64,000 bases of DNA from Cladosporium sp. IMV 00045 (lineage: Eukaryota; Ascomycota; Dothideomycetes; Cladosporiales; Cladosporiaceae). Shown piece after piece: positions 55,938-64,000 of this stretch. Position 1 is the first letter of the stretch. Each line of letters begins with the position of its first letter. The translations under genes were made by a program, and so were the position numbers. The stretch is from positions 62,001 to 126,000 of the forward strand of contig MSJI02000646.1 of NCBI GenBank assembly GCA_001931905.2. Direction: 5' to 3'. A model generated the notes under the pieces. The model had not been told where the DNA came from, did not search any database, and saw nothing but the letters and a program-made list of their open reading frames with translations.

Positions 55938-58088
55938 ATGGCAGCGGGCCGCTCGCTCAAGAACCTCGTCGGTCGCCGTCGTCGCCTGGACGAGGAAGGC
56001 GAGGATGACGAGGGTCCCGTGATGGTGGAGGATTCTCAGAGTGAGGGATCGATTCTGACGGAGATGGACGACAGAAGTGATGAGGACGACGCCGGCAGTG
56101 TGGGCGATGGCCAAGCCGTGCAGGGCGCGAACGGAAGTGCTGTCGATGGGCAATCCGATGCTCCGCCGAATGGCACACGACCTGCCAAAAAATCGCGCAA
56201 GCCCAAGAACAGCAGGAACGTCAAGAAAGAGTCGGGAGAGAATGCTGATGGAGGCGCAGAGCAGGGTGCTCGGTTCCAGGCTACTGCGGACACGGAGGCT
56301 ATGATGAAGGGCATGAAGCTGCAGGACTCGAACGAGGGAGCTATTCAATTTGGAGACATGGATGAGCCTGTGCACATTCCCACGAGCAACAGGTCACAGG
56401 CCGGAGTGAACGGTCGTGCGGAGAGACCTGTAGAGCGCCAGAGGAGGGAACATCAAGAATACAAGCAAAAGCGCAGCGCCGACCCAGCTTTCATTCCGAG
56501 TCGCGGCAACTTCTTCATGCACGATACTCGAGGGGTGCCCAATGGCCAGGGACCTGCACCCAACCGAGGATCACTTGCTCGAGGAAGAGGAAGAGGGGTC
56601 CCGCCGCCTGGAGTGTCCAACGCAGCTCCCAACCCGTCACAACGCCTGGACAAGCCATCTGAAATGCCTTGGAAGCACGACCTCCACGAAGTCATCAACG
56701 AGGAAACCGGAATTGCGGCGCAGAACAGGCCCGCAGGCTCCCAGCAATTTCGAGATGAATCAGCTCGTGTCTTTCCACGACCAGCAATTCCCTCACAAGC
56801 TCCACGACAAGCTCCGCCGGCAACGCTATCTTTCGACAGCACTATTGCGGTGGCCAAGGGGCAGGCTCGTGTGTTCCTACCCGGCATGAAATCTGCTTCT
56901 ATGGGCTCCGAGCTCTCCATCAAGAAATACGTGCGACTCCCCAACCATCGCCCGCCGCTTCGGAGAGACAAGCCTGTTCGAGTGTATATCCCAGGTCTGG
57001 GCCCGAGATATATCTTCCCTTCGATGGAGCGATCTTTCATCTTCATTCCTCGGCAAATGCGGCCAAACCAGCGTGGCTTCGGCAATAGTCACTACCAGCG
57101 GAATGTTGGTGGTTACGGCTACTCCAGCCGTAGAACCAGCATGTACGGCGGAAGCATGTATTCGACCAGTGTTGCACCCAGCAGGAGATCGTCGATTGCT
57201 AGGGATAATACCTTTTCGCCGGTCTCCTTCGCCAGCGGCTTTGCAGGACAGGCTAGGCCGGTCGTCCGGCTCCCTCACAACGCCCAGTTCATGTCGAATG
57301 CGACGTCTCCTGCTGGTCCCCTATCTGGCCATCAGACCCCGACTGGACAGGTGCTGCATACGTATCCGCTGCCCCAGAACGTGCCAACGTTCAATACGCC
57401 GATGTCCACTGTGCATCAGCCGCGCCCGCAGAAGCAGTTCTCTGTTACTGGCATTGAATCTCCTGTGGCATTGCAACAAGCACGAACTCCCTCGGACGAG
57501 CAGCAGCCGTTCCAGAATCAGCTCCCCACTCATGTGCAGGAGCAACCTGCTTACATACATCATCCTCAAGCCCACTTCTACCCACAACAGCCACACTACG
57601 CCTTCTCACATCAGTCGAACCAGGCCAACACGCCACTCTCTGGTATCCCAGAGAATGCCATGAACGCCCAGCCATTTCAACAGTCTGCAATGTACTACCC
57701 GCCCTATCAGCCACAACAACAACAAGGAATGTACTACCCACCGCCCATGCAGATGTACGCGCCGCAGTCACAAGGCTACATGGCTCCTCCGCAACAGTCC
57801 CAGCAGCCGCGCGAGTCAAGCCAGCGCCCTCAGAGCCAACACAGTCAGCGACAAGAAGACTCGGCACCCTCGGGCATGGTGGCGCACGAAAGCAACGGCA
57901 TGGTTTTCTACCTTCCCGCATCCGAAGCACAGCAACAATCGTCAACGGAGCAATATCAACCCGCCGAAAGTTTCGTGCCTTCGTACGCGATGCCAGGGCT
58001 GCCGCCTCCAACTCCGGCGCCCGAAGCGGCGTACTACTATCCCATGGACATGACTCAGCCGATGTACTATCCCCAGCAACAACAATAA
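55938..58088 (+). CDS. Btz-domain protein (CASC3/Barentsz-like, exon junction complex)
   Basis: Single exon, 716 residues. A charged N-terminus (RRRRLDEEGEDDEG) leads to the Btz/CASC3 segment at about residues 165-260: DPAFIPSRGNFFMHDTRG, then an RG-rich linker (ARGRGRGVPP) and PWKHDLHEVINEE. The second half is Gln/Pro/Tyr-rich with many PQQ and YYP repeats, typical of RNA granule proteins. Barentsz clamps eIF4A-III on spliced mRNA in the exon junction complex and links to localisation and decay. Filamentous fungi, unlike budding yeast, keep EJC proteins, which fits this intron-rich genome. The domain call rests on the short FFxHD motif and its surroundings, so it is good but not certain. Confidence 0.8.
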   Translation: MAAGRSLKNLVGRRRRLDEEGEDDEGPVMVEDSQSEGSILTEMDDRSDEDDAGSVGDGQAVQGANGSAVDGQSDAPPNGTRPAKKSRKPKNSRNVKKESGENADGGAEQGARFQATADTEAMMKGMKLQDSNEGAIQFGDMDEPVHIPTSNRSQAGVNGRAERPVERQRREHQEYKQKRSADPAFIPSRGNFFMHDTRGVPNGQGPAPNRGSLARGRGRGVPPPGVSNAAPNPSQRLDKPSEMPWKHDLHEVINEETGIAAQNRPAGSQQFRDESARVFPRPAIPSQAPRQAPPATLSFDSTIAVAKGQARVFLPGMKSASMGSELSIKKYVRLPNHRPPLRRDKPVRVYIPGLGPRYIFPSMERSFIFIPRQMRPNQRGFGNSHYQRNVGGYGYSSRRTSMYGGSMYSTSVAPSRRSSIARDNTFSPVSFASGFAGQARPVVRLPHNAQFMSNATSPAGPLSGHQTPTGQVLHTYPLPQNVPTFNTPMSTVHQPRPQKQFSVTGIESPVALQQARTPSDEQQPFQNQLPTHVQEQPAYIHHPQAHFYPQQPHYAFSHQSNQANTPLSGIPENAMNAQPFQQSAMYYPPYQPQQQQGMYYPPPMQMYAPQSQGYMAPPQQSQQPRESSQRPQSQHSQRQEDSAPSGMVAHESNGMVFYLPASEAQQQSSTEQYQPAESFVPSYAMPGLPPPTPAPEAAYYYPMDMTQPMYYPQQQQ

Positions 58089-59238
58089 TCAACACCGATA
58101 ATACAACATTGGTGGGTGTTGTCGATCTCGCCCTTTTCCCACCTACGAATCACCCATCGTTCGCCACGGCGGCATTACGCTCGTTTGACCAAGCCTTTTG
58201 TTTTAATTTCTTTTTCCACGGTTATCAGCTTTTTTCCTTCTCATGTTGTGTTAACGGACGAGTGCGAAAGAAAAGGAAAACCCCACCCTTTTACTTTTGG
58301 AAAGCGAGCAAAGCATGGCGTTCTCTCTTGACAAAAAAAAATACCACGCGGACTTTTGCCTTTTTGTTTCTTTATTCTTATCTTCATCTTTTCTTGCTTG
58401 TTTGTCCGTTTGTTCTGTCGGTCCGACTGATTTTTGGCATGGGGGCTGTGTTGGATTTTTTGTTCTTTTCTTTGAAGTCTCGGTTGCAGGCGCAGATACC
58501 TAGAACTATTCAAACGTTGCTCTTGTGGATGTCTGTGTTATCGAGGTTCACGTGTCTTCTTTTGGTGATTTGTGTCATGATCGTTGGTTCAAGATCTCAC
58601 TTGTAAATGTGCCCAAAGTGATGTCTTGGGCATCTCCACGCAGTCGTTGTACCGGTGGATTGGGTTGCGCTTGAATTCTCAGTTGTGGTGTGACTTTACT
58701 AAAGTGAGTCAATCAGTGACATAGTTGTCGCCTTATATGTTCCGTATTAATGCCTCAGTGAAGATAGGCCGGTGAAGGCGAGCTTTCGTAAGGTATTCAC
58801 AAGCGATCATTGCCTGAGGTGAGCATGAAACGCCTCCGCGTTTGACCCCGGATTTGACAGATCACATGCTCTCAGGCTGACGGGAAGCTAAGGCCTCTTC
58901 GTAGCTCAGCTTGGTTGCCTGCAGCACGACACCACCTTCTCTCTCCCTCCCTCCCTCTGCCTCTGCCTCTCTCTCTCTCTCTCCCCATCATTTCGCCCCA
59001 CCCACGACATCCACCTCTCCATCGTCCAACAACTACCTCCTCCACCTTCCCTATCAATATTTCTTGTATCCGCTTCAACACCTCTCTGTCCGTGCCGGCT
59101 CACAGGAACGGCGCCTTCTCAGCGTTATCACCATATCTAAGCCGACGCGAGGGCGAGCTTCAATACGTCACTCGCCGCCGTTGCACTTTGCCCTTCGCAT
59201 CACACAGAGCTCTTCTACCGCCTTCACCACATCTCATC
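58089..59238. other. Intergenic, Btz gene to NBR1 gene
   Basis: About 1.15 kb. The first half is T-rich 3' sequence; a CT-rich simple tract lies at about 58936-58984, then the C-rich NBR1 leader. No gene seen. Confidence 0.55.
58936..58984. repeat. CT-rich simple tract
   Basis: Runs of CTCC and CT units upstream of the NBR1 gene. Pyrimidine tracts of this kind are common near fungal transcription starts. Confidence 0.75.
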
Positions 59239-62233
59239 ATGGCCACTCCCAGCCATCACACTGGCAATAATGCCAGCCCTGATACTCCCATCACCATCAA
59301 AATCTCCGTCAACGACAGCCTGAAGAAGCTCAAGCTGCCTCTCAAGGACCTTGGTGCCAACGTTCTCATCGATAAGGTATGTCAGCCCGATCTCGAAGCT
59401 CAGCCGTACAAGGCTGAAGCTCTTCACTTGCCTTGCCTTCACTTGGACCCATCACTAATACATCGTGTCACAGCTTCGCCACTGCCTCAACATCAAGCCC
59501 GAACAGCAGGCTGTCTTCGAGCGCTTCTCCGACTCCGCCGGCGGCTACATCATCCTCGAATCCACCAACCCTCAGGTCTTCAAGACCCTCATCCGTGCCG
59601 CAAAGGCCAAGTCTAAGCTCAGGCTCAAGGCTACCGTGACTCCGGACCTCACCGAGAAGAAAGCCGAGGAGGACGCATCCCAACAGCAGAACATCGCCCC
59701 AAGCATGCCTGCACAGAAGGCCATGGAGCCGGTCATCGTTCGCTCTCCTGTCAACCCGCCTGCTCCAAGGGATTCCACCGCTCTCGATGGCCGCTCCGTC
59801 GGTACCGGCATCTTCCAGTTCCGCGAGGCTCGCGCATCACAGCAGACTCTCATCCCGGACGAGGCGCCAGTGCCGCGTGCCTTCACTGCAGACCGCTCCG
59901 ACTTCTTCAACGGTCTCGCCGCTCCCAGTGGACCCGTCCAGCGTGAGCTTGCATTCCGCACCCGCGAGCCTGCTGTCGTCCAAGCTCCTCCTGCCCAGGG
60001 CCAGTGGTCCGTTTACTGCAACAGCTGTGATGCTGCCATGTACGACGCACACTACCACTGCAGCATCTGCGATGGTGGCGACTACGACCTCTGTGAGGAC
60101 TGCATTGCCAGCGGCACCTTGTGCCCTGGTGACGGCCACTGGTTGATCAAGCGTTCCATCAAGGAAGGCAAGGTTGTCACCAGCACTACTGAGCGTATCG
60201 GGCGTAAGCACCAGAAGGAAGCTGAGAAGGAGGTTCCTGGTGCCTTCGCCGAGGAGACCAAGACTCTGACCGAAGAGCTCCGCACCCCGACCCGCACCTG
60301 CAACAACTGCGTTTACGTCCTTCCTGAGCACGAGTTTGTCACCTGCACCACCTGCGATGATTTCGACCTTTGCATTACTTGCCACACCGCAAACAAGCAC
60401 GGCCACCACCCTGCTCACGGCTTCAAGCCCGCCACCGACGACACTATCCTCTCCATGGCCGCCGAAGCCGCTCTTGCTCCCGGCCGCCATGTTCGTCACA
60501 ACGCCATCTGCGATGGTTGCGACAAGACCATCTACGGCATTCGCCACAAGTGCTTGAACTGTCCGGATTGGGATTACTGCAACACTTGCATCAAGCAGGC
60601 TCCCCACAAGCACGCCCGCCACCGCTTCACCGCCATCTACACTCCGATCGCCGAGTCTCAGCCCGTGTTCACTCGCCACGTGGGCATCTACTGCGATGGT
60701 CCGCTCTGCAGCAAGGATGGTGTCAACTCTGGTTACATCACTGGCGTTCGCTACAAGTGCGCAGTTTGCAACGATACCGACTTCTGTGCTTCATGCGAGG
60801 CTCTCCCGGGCAACCACCACAACCGCACCCACCCGCTCATCAAGTTCAAGACCCCGGTGAGAAACGTCTGCATTAACACCGTGAACGAGGATGTTCGAGG
60901 CGGTATTCGTACCATGGGTGATAGGCCGCAGATGCCGCCTGCTCCTATTCCTGCTGTGAACACTGCAAGCGAGGTTCACACTGTCGCTGAGATCAAGCCC
61001 GAGATCAAGCCTGAGGTCAAGCCTGAGATCAAGGAGGAGAAGACAATGCCCATCGAGATTGTCAAGCCCGAGAAAGCAAGCTACGCAGAGCCTGCTAAGA
61101 CAGCCTTCGTTCCGGCTTCGCTCCTTGGTGCTTCCTTCGTTAGGGACAGCGTTCCAGATGGCATGATTGTGGCTCCTGGTGCCCGCTTCACCCAAATCTG
61201 GACTCTCAAGAACGACGGTGCGTACCCATGGCCTGCTGGCTGCAGCGTTCGCTATGTCGGCGGCGACAACATGCTCAACGTCGACAACGGCCACCCCTCT
61301 TCTGTCGCCGACATCGCCGATGCTACTGAGAGCAATGTTGTTGGCCGTGAAGTTCAGGTAGGCGAAGAGATCGCTTTCAAGCTCGTGCTCAAGGCACCCT
61401 TGCGTGAGGGCAAGGCCATCAGCTACTGGCGTGTCAAGGCCGCCGATGGCACTCCATTCGGTCACCGTCTGTGGTGCGACGTTGAAGTCAAGAAGCCGCA
61501 AGAGCCGAAGCCGGCTTCTGTTGACCAGTTTTCCATTTCATCTGCGTCCATTGCTCCGTTCGACGAGCCGCCCGCGCAACCTCAGATGGCCCCCCAGTTC
61601 GTTCGCGACATGGCCCCGCATTTCGAAGATAGGATGCATGGTGCCTACAACGCTACCAGCCAGTATCCTCGTAACATGCAGCAACTCGATGCTCTCGCCA
61701 ACCTCCAGAGGGAGACTGCCAAGCTCCGTGTCGAAGCCATCAAGGCGAAGATCATCAAGGCGCGTGCCGACAAGCAAAACCGCATCGCAGCAATCCAGAG
61801 CAGCTCTAAGCCCTCATCTTCCAAGATGAGTGCCGAAGAAAATGCCAAGGTCAAGGAGATCATCGAGGCTGTCACCCAAGCCCCGGCCGAGGAGCTCGAG
61901 AAGACCGAGGACATCGCCACCAGCCAGATGGTTTTCCCCAAGCTTGAGAAGGAGAGCCCAGAGGCCAGCATCGTCCAGTCGTCCTCGAGCTCCAGCAAGG
62001 GCAAGGCAGCCTATGTCACAAATGAGGATGTCGAGGAGACTGCCACTGTCCCGGCCACCGTCGCACCCTCCGTCTCCTCGCCCACTGTCGCCGGCGGAGA
62101 TGATCTCGATGACTTCACCGACCTCGAGGTCCTCAGCGCCGATGACATGGAGAGCGAGGATGATGGCTTCTTGACCGATGAGGAGTACGACATCCTGGAC
62201 GCCAGCGACCAAGAGACCGTTGCTTCCAAGTGA
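59239..62233 (+). CDS. nbr1: NBR1-type autophagy receptor with PB1, four ZZ fingers and FW domain
   Basis: Exons 59239..59376 and 59474..62233, 965 residues. A PB1-like domain (about 14-90: TIKISVNDSLKKLKLPLKDL) is followed by a linker and four ZZ zinc fingers starting at about residues 227 (YCNSCDAAMYDAHYHCSIC), 322 (CNNCVYVLPEHEF), 391 (CDGCDKTIYGIRHKC) and 452 (CDGPLCSKDGVNSGY). A Glu/Lys/Pro repeat (EIKPEVKPEIKEEK) leads to the FW (NBR1 central) domain at about 596-722 (FTQIWTLKNDGAYPWPAG). Then a coiled-coil-like stretch, and an acidic tail with LIR candidates (DFTDLEVL and EEYDILDAS near residue 951). NBR1 brings ubiquitinated or FW-bound cargo to Atg8 membranes. This is the filamentous-fungal arrangement, with more ZZ fingers than the animal protein. 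Confidence 0.92.
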
Positions 62234-63390
62234 GCTACTCGATTGGGTGCTTTCACTTGAAGTAACGCAAAAAATTGTACGAATCAAGAAAGCTGGTTAC
62301 GAATTCTACGTTTGAGATAATTAAATTGGATTTGGGAGGGAAACGGGTGGTCATGAGAGTACTTTTTTCTAGGAAGGCGGACATTGCTCCACTTCCACAC
62401 ACACACCTCTCACGGAAACAAAACAAGAAAACAAAAATCTGCAGAGTCTCTCGCGCCAGAGTACTCTTGCAACCAAAACGAAATCTTCTGCTATTGTGTT
62501 TGACGAGGAACTTGCGGGTTAGTTAGGTTAGGTCTGGGATGGAGGATTTGGGTTATGATTGGCGTCTGGGTTGTTTTTGAAATGTTCCCCCCTTCTGATG
62601 GACCGCAATGGTCTTGTCCACGGTTCCCTACCAGGATAGCGGTTATGTTAGTTTCTTTGAGTATTGGATTGGGTTTTCTTACGATTTTTGTTCTCTCATT
62701 TTGACAGCCGCACTTTGTGACCATGAATGATAGAGTGAGTATGGTCTGTACCTTGCGTGACGAATGCTCGGGTGGGATGAGACACGACTCGACTCTACAC
62801 ATCACATCCGTACGCACCACCGCTGCCACTTACCAATTTCAAGATCGGCACGTTGACCAACGTCCTGATGCATTTCGGCTCTCGCCTTGGAGGAACAGCA
62901 CCATCTCTTGCAGGCAAGGCAACGAATTAATCAAATCGAAAAGGTACGTACATGAAGGCAACCTGACTGACACCCCCCACGGCTGACGAGGAGCTCGAGC
63001 TCCTCAAAATGTCGATGTTACCTTCAGCCTTGTCTCCACTTGAAGGAACTCCGCAACGACCAAAGGACTTTTAAAACAGAAAGCACAAACCTAAGAAGAA
63101 GTGACCATTACCTCATGACCAGCAGTCGCTAAAGACCAGAAGAAGCGCCACCACGCACCTCAGAAAAGCAACATAGCTCCACTCCGCCTTGAACGTAAGC
63201 TCCCGTATCCTTGGGGGGTACGTCTGCGGTGCAAGGCAAACACTGAGGGTTTTCATGTACATATCAGGAGATCACGACGCTTCGAGCTCTTAAACACCGA
63301 AAACTTTCATTATCACCTAGAAAACCGCAATACAACACACCACCCATCAACAACCCTAAAACAATCCAACACCCAATCCCAACACCCACC
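62234..63390. other. Intergenic, NBR1 to the terminal membrane-protein gene
   Basis: About 1.16 kb, T- and A-rich in its first half. A perfect 18-base palindrome lies at 62988-63005 (GAGGAGCTCGAGCTCCTC). No gene seen. Confidence 0.55.
62988..63005. repeat. Perfect 18-bp palindrome
   Basis: GAGGAGCTCGAGCTCCTC equals its own reverse complement. It could be a dimeric factor site or a hairpin; nothing else supports a role. Confidence 0.6.
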
Positions 63391-64000
63391 ATGTCCCCCC
63401 TCTCCCTCACCACCCTCCTTCACCTCACCCCCCTCGCCTCCCCCACCACTCTCACCGCCCTGCGCAGCCCACCACCCTACCTCTCCGCCCTCGCCGTCTC
63501 CCCCGGCCTGCACCTCCAAAACTCCCAAGCCCCGCGCCTTCACAGCGGCGAATTCCCCGCCTGCGCCGCCATGACCACGGGCCACGTTTTCCGCGTCGAG
63601 AATCCCGCTACGGCGCTGTTTTTGCAGCGCGTGGGGCGGACGGGGGCGTTGACGACGCTCTCTGTCGTGGCAAATGGGGAGGTATCGAAGGGTGGGTTTG
63701 GGTTTGGGTACGTGGAGGTCGCGGAGGCGTGCAGTGGGGTTGCTTTGGCGCTTCTGCTGGGCATGGGAGAGGGTGCTGCGGTCGCGTACCTTTTCGCTCT
63801 GGTTTTGATCGGCGTGATCAATATTTCTGCTCTTCGTCGCCAGATTCTCGGCGCGAAGTGGCACGGCGCCGCAGAGCCGGGAACGAAAGGCGATCTTCTC
63901 ATTCTGCTCAGCTATGATCGCTGGATCCGCTTACAGGGGCAAGTCGATGATCTCAAAGCCGTGACGAGCGGAGCGTGGATGCGCGAGGGGACGTTGTTTG
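63391..64000 (+). CDS. Fungal integral membrane protein of unknown function, 3' part outside the window
   Basis: Open from ATG at 63391 to the window end, 203 residues seen, no intron. The pattern is that of a fungal membrane-protein family: FRVENPATALFLQRVGRTGA (about residues 67-86), hydrophobic segments around 117-145 (GVALALLLGMGEGAAVAYLF and ALVLIGVINISALRRQILG), then GDLLILLSYDRWIRLQGQVD and DLKAVTSGAWMREGTLF, which the family keeps strongly. The first 60 residues are C-rich in DNA and Ser/Pro/Leu-rich in protein. The antisense frame at 63313..63864 is a shadow. Role unknown. Confidence 0.75.
   Translation, partial: MSPLSLTTLLHLTPLASPTTLTALRSPPPYLSALAVSPGLHLQNSQAPRLHSGEFPACAAMTTGHVFRVENPATALFLQRVGRTGALTTLSVVANGEVSKGGFGFGYVEVAEACSGVALALLLGMGEGAAVAYLFALVLIGVINISALRRQILGAKWHGAAEPGTKGDLLILLSYDRWIRLQGQVDDLKAVTSGAWMREGTLF

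Noticed and set aside
59837..60679. Minus-strand frame of 280 residues
   Set aside because: Antisense to the ZZ-finger exon of NBR1; Val/Gly/Ala-rich composition typical of shadows.
63313..63864. Minus-strand frame of 183 residues near the right edge
   Set aside because: Antisense to the membrane-protein gene starting at 63391, which matches a known family pattern.

Overview
This window is nuclear DNA of a filamentous ascomycete. Genes carry short introns (about 50-70 bp, GT..AG, CTAAC/CTGAC-like branch points). The gene set is typically fungal: a Zn2Cys6 transcription factor, CHS5, a fungal NBR1, an IPI1 homologue and a Btz-domain protein. A Dothideomycete is my best guess, possibly a black yeast of the Teratosphaeriaceae type, but that is inference from general character and not from a marker gene. 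I saw no rRNA, tRNA, CRISPR array or intact transposon.

Layout. (1) 0.8-15 kb, single-copy genes: PanE/ApbA-like protein with a long Pro/Gly-rich tail (+), sedoheptulose-bisphosphatase SHB17 (+), RNA helicase SUB2 (-), RNase P subunit of the Rpr2/Rpp21 type (+), nucleoporin NUP53 (-), a broken protein kinase gene (-), then about 2.7 kb without a recognisable gene. (2) 15.5-31.2 kb, block copy 1: Zn2Cys6 regulator (+), EutQ-like cupin (+), CHS5 (-), histidine acid phosphatase/phytase (+, broken here), alpha/beta-hydrolase (-), RS/glycine-zipper protein (+), aquaglyceroporin (-). (3) 31.2-31.8 kb: an AT-rich, TpA-rich, RIP-like stretch running into a 20-N assembly gap. (4) 31.8-46.3 kb, block copy 2: the same seven genes in the same order and orientation, starting mid-gene in the regulator; here the phosphatase is intact. 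(5) 46.7-64 kb, single-copy genes: ACS-type MFS transporter (-), IPI1 (-), roadblock/LC7 protein (+), DUF1348 protein (-), Prx5-type peroxiredoxin (+), tail-anchored protein (+), Btz-domain protein (+), NBR1 with four ZZ fingers (+), and a membrane protein running off the end (+).

The main result is the 14.5-kb repeated block. Its copies differ by a few percent in DNA but far less in protein, with gene-specific lesions: a nonsense codon plus a frameshift in phosphatase copy 1, and an in-frame loss of part of the glycine zipper in copy 2. Copy 2 begins exactly at the N gap and copy 1 ends in a RIP-like repeat. The simplest reading is therefore two overlapping contigs from two diverged haplotypes or subgenomes (as in a hybrid diploid) placed end to end. 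A true tandem segmental duplication is the alternative. Neither copy looks RIP-mutated, which favours the first reading. I did not find a clearly new molecular system; the value lies in this structure and in several degenerate or altered genes.
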